A stretch of DNA of 52,857 nt from an uncultured Prevotella sp. (GCA_902495455.1 CABUXJ010000017.1:1-52857), one strand, 5' to 3'; numbered from the stretch's first letter, positions 44,179 through 52,670 are shown. Notes: a model not told the origin generated them from the sequence alone. Program-made: numbers and translations.

Positions 44179-44310
44179 GTATAGGTTTGTAGCTTATTCG
44201 TTTGAAAAAGTGTATGGAGTTATGATTTATTCGGTTGAAAAAACGTATCGGTTTATGACTTATTCGTTTGAAAAAGTGTAGCATCTCTTGTTTATTCGCT
44301 GGGAAAAGTG
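44179..44310. repeat. 33-bp tandem array leading into the ATPase promoter
   Basis: Four units start at 44179, 44212, 44245 and 44278, each GTAT..., TTATTCG, TTTGAAAAAGT; the fourth is 32 bases and more diverged. The next repeat would begin with GTACTTTTG, the -7 element of the ATPase gene, so the array looks like copies of the promoter's upstream region. Because 33 is a multiple of 3, an open frame 44162-44281 runs through it and reads YRFVAYSFEKV/YGVMIYSVEKT/YRFMTYSFEKV, an 11-residue repeat. Confidence 0.85.
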
Positions 44311-44318
44311 TACTTTTG
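44311..44318 (+). promoter_or_regulatory. -7 element of the ATPase gene
   Basis: TACTTTTG fits TAnnTTTG. CTTG at 44287-44290, exactly 20 bases upstream, is a one-mismatch -33 box. A leader of about 14 bases precedes the ATG at 44340. Confidence 0.65.
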
Positions 44319-44339
44319 CAATAGTAAATCGGAAAAGTT

Positions 44340-45734
44340 ATGCTCAAAAGGAAGATAGAAACATATTTGGTCAATTGGAAAAAGTCAGAGAATAGAAAGC
44401 CTCTTGTAATAAAAGGTATCCGTCAGTGCGGAAAGACATACATAGTCCAAAAATTCTCAAAGGAGAACTACGAGAGTGTGGTTTATATGAACTTCGTTCT
44501 TGAACCCGACAAGAAATCCGCCTTTGTTGGTAATATAGATGTCGACACTGTCATTCTCAACCTTTCGGCTTTGATTCCGGGATGTCGTTTCATCAATGGA
44601 AAAACCTGTATTATCCTTGATGAAATTCAGGAATGTAGGGAAGCAAGGACAGCTTTGAAGTCATTCCATATCGACGGACGCTTTGATGTTATTGCCACGG
44701 GTTCTCTTTTAGGAGTGAAAGGTTACGGTAGAAATAAGAAAAGAAAAGAAGAGGAGGAAGGACAAGACTCTATTCCCGTAGGGTATGAGATCGTGATTGA
44801 TATGTATCCATTGGACTTTGAAGAGTTTTTATGGGCAAACGGTATCAGTGATGCGGTCATTGATTCGGTCAGGTCATGCTTTGAGAATGAAAAGACGGTT
44901 CCTGACGGCATCCATAAGGCAATGATGGGTCTGCTGTATAGATATGTCATTGTCGGAGGTCTGCCTGAAGTGGTGAACTGCTTCCTTGAAACCAAAAACA
45001 TCGAACTTATATATCAGGTGCAGCGCAATCTTATAGCCGAATACGAAGAGGATATGGTGAAATATGCGGATGACGCAGACAAACCTCGTATCCGCGAATG
45101 TTTTGAATCAATCCCGAAGCAATTGGCGAAAGAAAACAAGAAGTTCCAGTATTCTGTGGTTAGGAAAGGAGGACGGGCTTCACAATACATTGGTAGTATT
45201 CAATGGCTGGAGGATGCCGGAATAGTATGTAGATGCTATAATACGCAGATTACAGAACTGCCATTAGAAGGAAATGCCATCAAAGATAGTTTTAAGGTGT
45301 ACACTACCGACATCGGTATTCTTATGGCAATGCTCGATTATGGCACACAGGCAGATATCTTGAAGGGTAATCTTCTTGGATACAAGGGTGCAATCTTTGA
45401 GAATCTGATGGCTGATTTCCTGTGTAAGTCCGGGCAAAAGCTATACTATTTTCATAAGGACAGCGGTCTTGAACTGGACTTCCTTGTAAGATACAGAGGA
45501 GAGTGTGTTATTCTTGAAGTCAAGGCAAAGACAGGTAAGGCAAAAAGCATGGCTACGGTTCTTAAAAACAAGAAAATCTACCATGTTAATAACGCAATCA
45601 AGCTGGGTCAATATAATGTCGGACGTGTGGGAGAGGTACTGACGATACCTCTTTATATGGGATTTCTTGTTGAAGATAAGATTGCGGATGCTATCATTCC
45701 TGATGTTGATTTGAGTTCAATGATTACTACTTAG
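44340..45734 (+). CDS. AAA ATPase with DUF4143 nuclease-like C terminus
   Basis: A 464-residue cytoplasmic ATPase of the AAA_14/DUF4143 group. Walker A is GIRQCGKT at 26-33 and Walker B is IILDEIQE with Asp94-Glu95. The C-terminal DUF4143 part (about 210-440) has LELDFLVRYRGECVILEVKA, with a D...E.K pattern like PD-(D/E)XK nucleases. Many copies occur in Bacteroidales genomes; roles in defence or genome maintenance are suspected but not established. GC is clearly lower (roughly 41% by eye) than the rest of the window, and hairpins and repeats flank it on both sides, so recent acquisition is likely. Confidence 0.88.
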   Translation: MLKRKIETYLVNWKKSENRKPLVIKGIRQCGKTYIVQKFSKENYESVVYMNFVLEPDKKSAFVGNIDVDTVILNLSALIPGCRFINGKTCIILDEIQECREARTALKSFHIDGRFDVIATGSLLGVKGYGRNKKRKEEEEGQDSIPVGYEIVIDMYPLDFEEFLWANGISDAVIDSVRSCFENEKTVPDGIHKAMMGLLYRYVIVGGLPEVVNCFLETKNIELIYQVQRNLIAEYEEDMVKYADDADKPRIRECFESIPKQLAKENKKFQYSVVRKGGRASQYIGSIQWLEDAGIVCRCYNTQITELPLEGNAIKDSFKVYTTDIGILMAMLDYGTQADILKGNLLGYKGAIFENLMADFLCKSGQKLYYFHKDSGLELDFLVRYRGECVILEVKAKTGKAKSMATVLKNKKIYHVNNAIKLGQYNVGRVGEVLTIPLYMGFLVEDKIADAIIPDVDLSSMITT

Positions 45735-45974
45735 CATCAGATATTTGGAAAAATGAGCGCGGATACAGTTCCTCAGTATGTGTCATGTCGGAGAAGTTGA
45801 TGGTGATGTACGAAAGTCATTAGGGTGTGGTGGCGTGTTACCGACATGTAATGGCGTCGGTCCGTATTGCTTAATCCGTGTCGTGATAATATCAAAAATT
45901 TAACACTTAGGATTCTGGATGTTTGGATGAATTTAAGCAAATATCCTGACATTTTTGCTCCGTTTTCACCCGCT

Positions 45975-46258
45975 GCTTGATCCACTTCCGAGCAACGGGG
46001 CCCTTACGGGGTCGCAACGGGCACGCCGTTGGATCACAACGGCCGCCGCGTCGTCATGCAACGGCGGCCCCGTTGCAACGTCGCGGCGGCCTTACGGCAA
46101 ACCGACAAAATTGACGTTTTGAAGTCATGAAATGCAAGTCACTCAGCGACAGTGACTTGCGAAAAGTGCTCAAAATCGCAGATTTCGGCCCAAAAGGCTG
46201 AAAATTTGAAATCACGCGAAATCTGCAAATGTTTTGTCAGGATAATTCTGAGTTTTTA
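45975..46258. repeat. Diverged relative of the long repeats, CAACGG palindrome cluster
   Basis: In the 660-base gap after the ATPase this stretch shares GCAACGGGGCCCTTA and the exact 17-mer CAACGGGCACGCCGTTG (46015-46031) with the repeats at 12335 and 19301, plus a TGTCAGGATAATTCTGAG start-like end near 46236. The order of modules differs, so it is a relative, not a full third copy. Several CAACGG...CCGTTG stems are packed into 45990-46095. No gene is seen in 45735-46394. Confidence 0.65.
46134..46160. other. Perfect 10-bp hairpin inside the degenerate repeat
   Basis: GCAAGTCACT (46134-46143) pairs perfectly with AGTGACTTGC (46151-46160) around a 7-base loop. It is embedded in the degenerate repeat and not followed by a T run. 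Confidence 0.7.
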
Positions 46259-46307
46259 ACACTTTGAGAAGCCGTCTGAATACGCATGTCATCCTCCATC
46301 TTTTTAG

Positions 46308-46391
46308 AGGGTGTGTCAAAATGGCTACATGGTGCTTGGTAGCGAAAAATATGTCCCTACCAAGCACCATTTAACCATTTTGACACACCCT
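46308..46391. repeat. 84-bp nested inverted repeat, MITE-like
   Basis: The outer arms AGGGTGTGTCAAAATGG (46308-46324) and its complement (46375-46391) match over 17 bases. The inner arms ATGGTGCTTGGTAG (46329-46342) and 46357-46370 match over 14. The loop contains AAAAATATGTCC, next to CTACC, so it shares GTAGGGACATATT with the hairpin at 44009-44099. It ends three bases before the SGNH hydrolase stop and could also terminate that gene. Confidence 0.8.
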
Positions 46392-46394
46392 TTT

Positions 46395-47150
46395 TTATCT
46401 CGTCAGCTTCCGTGTCTGCTTCAGCCACAGGTCGGTCATGCGGCGGTGGCCGGCAGGTGTCGGGTGGATGCCGTCCCAGATCCAGTGGGACACGTCGGAC
46501 TTGCCGTCGCACAACCGTGCGAAGAGGGCGTTGTAGTCGACGAGCGTAGCGTCGTAGTCTTCGGCAATCTGCCGGATACGGTCGCTCATGACGCTGACGA
46601 GACTGTCACGCAGACGGTAGTTGTCGGCCTTGCCGACCCATCCGGCCCTGGCCACAAACGGCGTTCCGAGAACGATGCGCAACCGGCTGTTGGCCGCCAG
46701 CGAGCGATCGAGCAGCGCGCGGTAGCGGCGCTCCCATCCGTCCATGTCGAAATCGCCTTCGGGCCGGTCCAGATAGTAGTGGATGTCGTTCGTCCCTTCG
46801 AGCAGTGACAGCACGTCGGGCGTGTTGGCGATGGCGTCGTCCTGCCATCGTGCCTCCAGCCGGCCGATGTCGTCACCGCTTATGCCGCGGTTGAGAAAAT
46901 GGTACGGCCGCTCCGGATAGCGGCTCTCCAGTTCGGCCGCACACATCATCATGTAGCTGTGACCGTAGATGTGGTTCCAGTCGCCGAGGTCCCTGTCTTT
47001 AGATGGTTTTGCACTTCCGCCGCTGCGTCCCCATCCGCCGTCCGTGACGGAGTCGCCGATGAAGAGCACCCGCAGACTTTGGCCTCGGGCGGGAATATTG
47101 AAAAGGATTGCCACTGTCAGCAGTGTGATAAGAATTTTGCTGGTGTTCAT
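46395..47150 (-). CDS. Secreted SGNH/GDSL hydrolase
   Basis: A 251-residue exported hydrolase. The signal peptide MNTSKILITLLTVAILFNIP is cleaved after PARGQ. Blocks of the family are FIGDSVTDGGWG with the nucleophile Ser34, GISGDD (block II), LEGTNDIHYY (block III) and WDGIHPTPAGH (block V) with the catalytic Asp and His. Such enzymes often remove acyl groups from carbohydrates, so it may be an acetylesterase on polysaccharides; the substrate is unknown. The frame extends to 47174, but the ATG at 47150 starts the signal peptide. The gap 47151-47321 shows nothing else. Confidence 0.9.
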   Translation of the reverse strand: MNTSKILITLLTVAILFNIPARGQSLRVLFIGDSVTDGGWGRSGGSAKPSKDRDLGDWNHIYGHSYMMMCAAELESRYPERPYHFLNRGISGDDIGRLEARWQDDAIANTPDVLSLLEGTNDIHYYLDRPEGDFDMDGWERRYRALLDRSLAANSRLRIVLGTPFVARAGWVGKADNYRLRDSLVSVMSDRIRQIAEDYDATLVDYNALFARLCDGKSDVSHWIWDGIHPTPAGHRRMTDLWLKQTRKLTR

Positions 47151-47321
47151 GTCTTTTAAAAGTTTATCCGGCATTTGTTGTATGAAACAAAGTTCACACT
47201 TTTGCCCGAAACATCCAAATTATTAAACAATTCTTCACAGATAAATACGTAAGTCGTCATTCTTTAACGACTTTAATATTATCATAACATAAATGCCGCT
47301 TGGCGTCTTGCGCCTTTTACC

Positions 47322-47329
47322 TAACTTTG
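47322..47329 (+). promoter_or_regulatory. -7 element of nhaA
   Basis: TAACTTTG fits TAnnTTTG. CTTG at 47299-47302, 19 bases upstream, is a one-mismatch -33 box. It excludes the upstream ATG at 47293. Confidence 0.6.
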
Positions 47330-47370
47330 CAACCGTAGTAATAATGATAACGGATAACACTGGAAAATCT

Positions 47371-48687
47371 ATGGAAAGACAACAGCAGACGAGGATTGGG
47401 GACAGGATTATCGCACCCATGCAGCAGTTCATCAATCAGGAGAAGTCGGGCGTCGTGGTGCTCGGACTGGCCATTGTCGCGGCGATGGTGATGGCGAACA
47501 CTCCGTGGAGCGACGCCTACCGTCACTTCTTTGAACAGAGGTTCGGCTTCGTGTTCAACGGCGACCGATACCTTTATTACAGTCTGCACCATTGGATAAA
47601 CGACGGGCTGATGTCGATGTTCTTTTTTGTTGTGGGACTGGAACTTAAACGCGAGTTCATCGGTGGCGAACTGGCCGACCCGCGCAATACGATATTGCCC
47701 ATCGGGGCGGCCGTTCTCGGCATGATTGTGCCCGCACTGATATATCTGTCGTTCAACGCCGGAACGGACGTCGCCGGCGGGTGGGGGATACCGATGGCCA
47801 CCGACATCGCCTTCTCGCTTGCCATCATATCGCTGCTCGGCAACAGAGTGCCGCTGTCAGTCAAGGTTTTCCTGACCACACTGGCCATTGTCGACGACCT
47901 TGGCGCCGTGCTCGTCATTGCGTTGTTCTACACCTCGGAGATATCGCTGGTGAGCATAGCCGTGGGGCTGGCTTTCCTGTTGGTCATGTTTGCGGCCAAC
48001 AAGCTGGGCGTAAAGAATGTCATCTTCTATGGAGTGATAGGCATCGGCGGTGTGTGGACGGCGTTTCTCATGTCGGGCGTCCATGCCACGATTGCCGCCG
48101 TGCTGGCCGCCTTCATGATACCGGCCGACTCACGGTTGCCCGAGTCGGCATATATAAGAAATGTCGGCCGTCTGATGAGACACTTCCGTGAGGTGCGGCC
48201 AAACACCGTTTCCACGCTTGAGAATGAGCAGGTGGAGATAATAGACCGGGTCATCGACAGTTCGCATGACGCCATTCCGCCCTTGCAGCGGCTCGAACAT
48301 GCCATGCACCCGCTGGTGTCGTTTGTGATAATGCCCGTTTTCGCCTTGGCCAATGCCGGCGTGTCGTTCGGAAACATCGGTATCACGGAGGCATTCTCGA
48401 CCAACATTGCCGTCGGCGTGACGTTCGGATTGCTGCTCGGGAAACCGGTCGGAATCGTACTGTCCACGGTGTTGCTGACACGCTTGGGGCTTGCCTCGCC
48501 GTCTTCCGAGCTGACCATGCGCCGCCTGTGGGGCATCGGTTTTCTTGCTTCCATCGGTTTCACAATGTCGATGTTCATCTCCACGCTTGCCTTCACCGAT
48601 GAGATTTATCTCGTACAGGCCAAACTGGGCATATTCGCCGCGTCTGTTGCCGGCGGATGGATCGGTTACAGGCTGTTGCGCAGATAG
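47371..48687 (+). CDS. nhaA: Na+/H+ antiporter
   Basis: Exports sodium in exchange for protons across the inner membrane, helping in salt and alkali tolerance. The 438-residue protein has about 12 membrane helices. The ion site is seen as Asp145 in PMATDIAFSLA and the pair Asp175-Asp176 in IVDDLGAVLVIAL; LKREFIGGELADPRNTILP is another family motif. The ATG at 47371 (MERQQQTRIGDRI) has a good leader of about 35 bases; an in-frame ATG at 47344 is also possible. It stands alone, without another transport gene next to it. Confidence 0.93.
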   Translation: MERQQQTRIGDRIIAPMQQFINQEKSGVVVLGLAIVAAMVMANTPWSDAYRHFFEQRFGFVFNGDRYLYYSLHHWINDGLMSMFFFVVGLELKREFIGGELADPRNTILPIGAAVLGMIVPALIYLSFNAGTDVAGGWGIPMATDIAFSLAIISLLGNRVPLSVKVFLTTLAIVDDLGAVLVIALFYTSEISLVSIAVGLAFLLVMFAANKLGVKNVIFYGVIGIGGVWTAFLMSGVHATIAAVLAAFMIPADSRLPESAYIRNVGRLMRHFREVRPNTVSTLENEQVEIIDRVIDSSHDAIPPLQRLEHAMHPLVSFVIMPVFALANAGVSFGNIGITEAFSTNIAVGVTFGLLLGKPVGIVLSTVLLTRLGLASPSSELTMRRLWGIGFLASIGFTMSMFISTLAFTDEIYLVQAKLGIFAASVAGGWIGYRLLRR

Positions 48688-48852
48688 TGAGGTGCCGGAT
48701 GACCGCCGGCCTCCGCTGTTATTATATGAAGCATGAGAATGGCGATGACAATGCTGCGGAACAGGCGTATGTAGGTATGCGATGCGGACATATATGTCGG
48801 TGATTATGCAGGAATCTGCCTTTTATCAGTATGTGATGTACATCATAATCTT

Positions 48853-51800
48853 CTATTCCAGCTCCGCCTTAAGGAAGCGCGGGGTATATCCTTTCGTACT
48901 TTCGGCCACCTCCTCGGGCGTTCCCGTCGACAGCACCTCGCCGCCACCGCGTCCGCCCTCGGGTCCCATGTCGATGATGTGGTCGGCCAGTTTGATGACG
49001 TCGAGGTTGTGCTCGATGATTATCACCGTGTTGCCGCGGTCGACGAGGCGGCCTATCACCTCCATGAGGATGCGTATGTCCTCGAAGTGGAGGCCCGTCG
49101 TAGGCTCGTCGAGGATATAGAGCGTGCGGCCGGTGTCCTTCTTGCTCAGTTCCGTGGCCAGCTTCACGCGCTGGCTCTCGCCTCCCGAGAGAGTCGTGGA
49201 GGGCTGGCCGAGCTTGATGTAGCCGAGGCCGACGTCCTGGATGGTCTTTATCTTGCGCAGTATGTCAGGCACGTTCTCGAAGAATTCCACGGCCTGATTG
49301 ATTGTCATGTCGAGCACGTCGGCAATGCTCTTGCCCTTGTAGCGCACTTCAAGTGTCTCGCGGTTGTAGCGCTTGCCGTGGCACACCTCGCAGGGCACCA
49401 TCACGTCGGGCAGGAAGTTCATCTCAATGGTCTTATAGCCGTTGCCTCCGCAGGCCTCACAGCGCCCGCCTTTCACGTTGAACGAGAAGCGGCCGGGCTT
49501 ATACCCGCGTATCTTCGCCTCGGGAAGATTGACGAAGAGCGAGCGTATGTCGCTGAACACGCCAGTATATGTGGCGGGATTTGAGCGCGGCGTGCGACCC
49601 AACGGACTTTGGTCGACGTTGACAACCTTGTCGATATGCTCTAGTCCCTCGATGGCGTCGTAGGCCATCGGCTTCTTCAGCGAACGATAGAAGTGCTGCG
49701 AGAGGATGGGCTGGAGCGTCTCGTTGACGAGCGTCGACTTGCCCGAACCGCTCACGCCCGTCACGACAATCAGCTTGCCGAGGGGAAACTCCACGTCCAC
49801 GTGCTTCAGGTTGTTTCCCGACGCGCCGCGAATCCACAGGCTCTTGCCGTTGCCCGGGCGCCGCGTCGTGGGGACGGCGATTTTAGTCTGACCGGTGATA
49901 TAGGCGAGAGTGGAGCCGAAGCCCCCCTCAATCCCCCCAGGGGGGGATGACTGGTGTGCCTCCGAGGAGGGAGGAGGGAGGAGGGAGGAGGGAGAAATGC
50001 TTTCTGCATCATCCACATTATGATTCTCTTCCGCCTCTTTCAAACAACCTTCTTCCGCCTCGTTCAATCCGCAGGCTTTCCCCCCTTGGGGGGATGCAAG
50101 GGGGGCCGGAGTTGACAGCTGGGCCGGCGGCGCTCCCTGATACACCACCTCACCACCTTTACGTCCTGCCTTGGGACCGATGTCGATGAGCCAGTCGGCG
50201 GCGAGCATCATATCCTTGTCGTGTTCGACGACGATGACGGTATTGCCGATGTCGCGCAATTCCTTGAGAGAACGTATCAGGCGCTCGTTGTCGCGCTGAT
50301 GAAGACCGATGCTCGGCTCGTCGAGGATGTAGAGAACGTTGACGAGCTGCGAACCGATCTGCGTCGCGAGGCGTATGCGCTGGCTCTCACCGCCCGACAG
50401 CGTGGCCGACTGACGGTTGAGCGACAGATAGTCGAGACCCACTTCGAGCAGGAAGTTGACGCGCGTACGTATCTCCTTCAGTATCTCCGCGGCTATCTGA
50501 CGCTGCTGATTGTCGAGGTGCTCCTCCACGTGGTCGAGCCAGTCGCGCAGCTCAGCGATGTCCATGTCAGCCAGTTCGGCGATGTTCTTGTCCCACACGC
50601 GGTATGAAAGAGCCTCGCGGTTGAGCCGCTGTCCGTGACATTCGGGACACTGGCAGACGGCCATGAACTGGTCGGCCCACTTCTGAACCGTCGCCGAGTC
50701 GTCGCTGTCGATGACCGTACGCAGATATTTCACCACGCCGTCGAACGCGACGAAATAGTCGCTTGACGTCTTCACGAGGTCTTTGTCTATGCGCACGTTC
50801 TCCAGCGAACCGTATAGAACCTCGCTCATAGCCTCGTCCGGTATGTCGCTGACTGGCGTCTTCAAGTCGCAGTCATACTTCTTCAGTATGGCGTCAATCT
50901 GCCAAAACACCATCTGGTTCTTATATTTTCCTAATGGGACAATCGCCCCGGCGTGTATGCTCAGCCGCCGGTCGGGGATGACTTTGCCGAGGTCAATCTC
51001 GTTGATCTGCCCTAACCCCTTGCAATGCGGACAGGCGCCCTGTGGCGAGTTGAACGAGAAGTTGTTCGGAGCCGGGTCGCTGTATGAAATGCCCGTCGTG
51101 GGGCACATCAGACGCTTGGAGAAATACTTCGCTTCGTCCGTCTCCTTGTCCAATATCATTATCAGTCCGTCTCCCTGCTTCATGGCCGTGGCCACAGTCT
51201 TGCGCAGACGCTCGTCGTCCTTGCCCTTCGGCTGTACCTGCATCTTGTCGATGACGACCTCGATGTCGTGGTTCTTGTATCGGTCGGTCTTCATGCCGCG
51301 GGTAATCTCTTTCACCTCACCGTCGACGCGCACGTACAGATAACCCTTCTTGCGCATGCTCTCGAACAGCTCGCGGTAGTGGCCCTTGCGGCTGCGCACG
51401 AGCGGGGCAAGTATGAAAATCTTGCGGCCGGCATATTTGTCGGTTATCATCTCGAGCACACGTTCCTCTGTATATTTCACCATTTCCTCGCCCGTGACAT
51501 AGCTGTATGCCCGTCCGGCCCGTGCGAATAGCAGACGCATGAAGTCATAAACTTCCGTTGTCGTGCCGACGGTAGAGCGCGGGTTCTTGTTGGTGGTCTT
51601 CTGCTCGATGCTTATCACGGGGCTGAGTCCCGTGATCTTGTCTACATCGGGGCGTTCCATGCCACCGAGAAAATTGCGGGCGTAAGCAGAAAAAGTCTCA
51701 ATGTAGCGCCGCTGTCCTTCGGCAAAAATGGTATCGAAAGCCAACGACGACTTTCCTGAGCCCGACAGTCCCGTAATCACGGTCAGACTGTTGCGTGGTA

Positions 51801-51885
51801 TCTCTACGTCTATGTTTTTGAGGTTGTGCACACGGGCACCCCATACGTTGATTTTTTTGTCTTCTCTTTGCATTGTTTTCATCAT
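48853..51885 (-). CDS. uvrA: Excinuclease ABC subunit A with a repeat-derived insertion
   Basis: The damage-recognition ATPase of nucleotide excision repair, loading UvrB on DNA. At 1010 residues it is about 65 longer than usual. The first ATPase has Walker A GLSGSGKSS (39-47), and the first signature LSGGESQRIRLATQIG. The second has GVSGSGKST near 708 and LSGGESQRVKLATELS. The C-terminal zinc finger is CEACGGNGYK...VPCEVCHGKRYN. In the first zinc finger the first pair reads CPTTG, with one cysteine missing, followed by CPHC; I recall this from other Bacteroidetes. Residues about 592-656 are an insertion with low-complexity PPPSS and a 7-bp tandem repeat. It lies in a linker between EVVYQGAPPAQL and TLAYITGQ. 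The 48688-48852 gap shows nothing clear. Confidence 0.95.
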   Translation of the reverse strand: MMKTMQREDKKINVWGARVHNLKNIDVEIPRNSLTVITGLSGSGKSSLAFDTIFAEGQRRYIETFSAYARNFLGGMERPDVDKITGLSPVISIEQKTTNKNPRSTVGTTTEVYDFMRLLFARAGRAYSYVTGEEMVKYTEERVLEMITDKYAGRKIFILAPLVRSRKGHYRELFESMRKKGYLYVRVDGEVKEITRGMKTDRYKNHDIEVVIDKMQVQPKGKDDERLRKTVATAMKQGDGLIMILDKETDEAKYFSKRLMCPTTGISYSDPAPNNFSFNSPQGACPHCKGLGQINEIDLGKVIPDRRLSIHAGAIVPLGKYKNQMVFWQIDAILKKYDCDLKTPVSDIPDEAMSEVLYGSLENVRIDKDLVKTSSDYFVAFDGVVKYLRTVIDSDDSATVQKWADQFMAVCQCPECHGQRLNREALSYRVWDKNIAELADMDIAELRDWLDHVEEHLDNQQRQIAAEILKEIRTRVNFLLEVGLDYLSLNRQSATLSGGESQRIRLATQIGSQLVNVLYILDEPSIGLHQRDNERLIRSLKELRDIGNTVIVVEHDKDMMLAADWLIDIGPKAGRKGGEVVYQGAPPAQLSTPAPLASPQGGKACGLNEAEEGCLKEAEENHNVDDAESISPSSLLPPPSSEAHQSSPPGGIEGGFGSTLAYITGQTKIAVPTTRRPGNGKSLWIRGASGNNLKHVDVEFPLGKLIVVTGVSGSGKSTLVNETLQPILSQHFYRSLKKPMAYDAIEGLEHIDKVVNVDQSPLGRTPRSNPATYTGVFSDIRSLFVNLPEAKIRGYKPGRFSFNVKGGRCEACGGNGYKTIEMNFLPDVMVPCEVCHGKRYNRETLEVRYKGKSIADVLDMTINQAVEFFENVPDILRKIKTIQDVGLGYIKLGQPSTTLSGGESQRVKLATELSKKDTGRTLYILDEPTTGLHFEDIRILMEVIGRLVDRGNTVIIIEHNLDVIKLADHIIDMGPEGGRGGGEVLSTGTPEEVAESTKGYTPRFLKAELE
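49922..50105. mobile_element. MITE-like element inserted in frame in uvrA
   Basis: Ends 49922-49948 (CCCCCCTCAATCCCCCCAGG...) and 50079-50105 (complement CCCCCCTTGCATCCCCCCAA...) are imperfect inverted repeats, and each end is itself a small CCCCCC/GGGGGG hairpin. The same end type occurs inside the long repeats (12505-12531 with 12754-12781, and 19471-19497 with 19720-19747). The interior holds four copies of GGAGGGA (49966-49993). The uvrA frame runs through without a stop. Nothing encoding a transposase is present, so movement would need help in trans. Confidence 0.7.
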
Positions 51886-51938
51886 TCTTTCCTGAACGAC
51901 AATTCTTCAGACCAGTCCGTCCAAGCCATCTCGGAGCA

Positions 51939-52619
51939 TCATTGATTTGTTCCCTCCTCAATGTAGTCTCTCAGCACGTTGACGTCGCGCTTGATTTCAT
52001 ACTTTTTTCCGTCGGCCCCTTTGGCCTTGACAAGCACATAATAGACGCCGGCTTTCACCTTTGCACCATGATATGTGCCATCCCATCCACCGTCGATGTC
52101 GCTCCATTCGTAGAGTTTCTGTCCCCAGCGGTTGAATATGTAAGCCTTAAACTCAATGATGCTTTTGTGTGTGCTTTTGGCCTTATAGATGTCGTTGACA
52201 CCGTCTCCATTTGGTGAAAAGGCGTTTGGCATCTCGAGCACGCTCGTGCTGATACTGATGCGGATGGTGGAGATCAGCTCCGGCTCTTCGTCGCCGCCGT
52301 AGCTGACGTAGAGCGAGACGTTGGTCGTACCGGATTCGACAAATTCAAATTCCGTCTCTTCCGCATATCTTGTTATGTATGCGTCGCGGCTGCCGTCCTT
52401 GACAAACCGCCACTCGTATGACGGCACGATACCCTCGTCGATGTTTGTCGGGTTGGCGCGGAAGACAACCCGCAGCGGCGCCTGTGCGTCGTCTATGGCC
52501 TCAGTCTCCTCGCGTTGCTCGCCGTCTATGGTATAATAGGCTGTTGGTGTGAAGTCAGCCAGCACCGCTGACGGTATCATCATGACCAGTGCGAGGGCTA
52601 TGATGATCCTTGTTCTCAT
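51939..52619 (-). CDS. Small exported protein with type-B (gliding-motility-associated) C-terminal domain
   Basis: A 226-residue secreted protein. MRTRIIIALALVMMIPSAVL is the signal peptide. Residues about 25-125 form a PKD/Ig-like region (VPSYEWRFVKDG, TTNVSLYVSYGG). Residues about 135-215 form a CHU_C-type domain: PNAFSPNGDGVNDIYK, then FNRWGQKLYEWSD, GWDGTYHG and AGVYYVLVKAKG, which normally directs type IX secretion of much larger proteins. Here it makes up nearly half the protein, so the protein may be a compact surface or matrix component. The ATG at 52619 is chosen from several nearby. It ends 53 bases from the uvrA start. Confidence 0.82.
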   Translation of the reverse strand: MRTRIIIALALVMMIPSAVLADFTPTAYYTIDGEQREETEAIDDAQAPLRVVFRANPTNIDEGIVPSYEWRFVKDGSRDAYITRYAEETEFEFVESGTTNVSLYVSYGGDEEPELISTIRISISTSVLEMPNAFSPNGDGVNDIYKAKSTHKSIIEFKAYIFNRWGQKLYEWSDIDGGWDGTYHGAKVKAGVYYVLVKAKGADGKKYEIKRDVNVLRDYIEEGTNQ

Positions 52620-52662
52620 AATAGTCATACTCATCATATATATAATTATGTTATGTAACGTG

Positions 52663-52670
52663 CAAAGTTA
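52663..52670 (-). promoter_or_regulatory. -7 element of the type-B C-terminal-domain gene
   Basis: TAACTTTG on the minus strand fits TAnnTTTG and gives a leader of about 37 bases. The last 187 bases of the window hold no recognisable gene. Confidence 0.55.
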
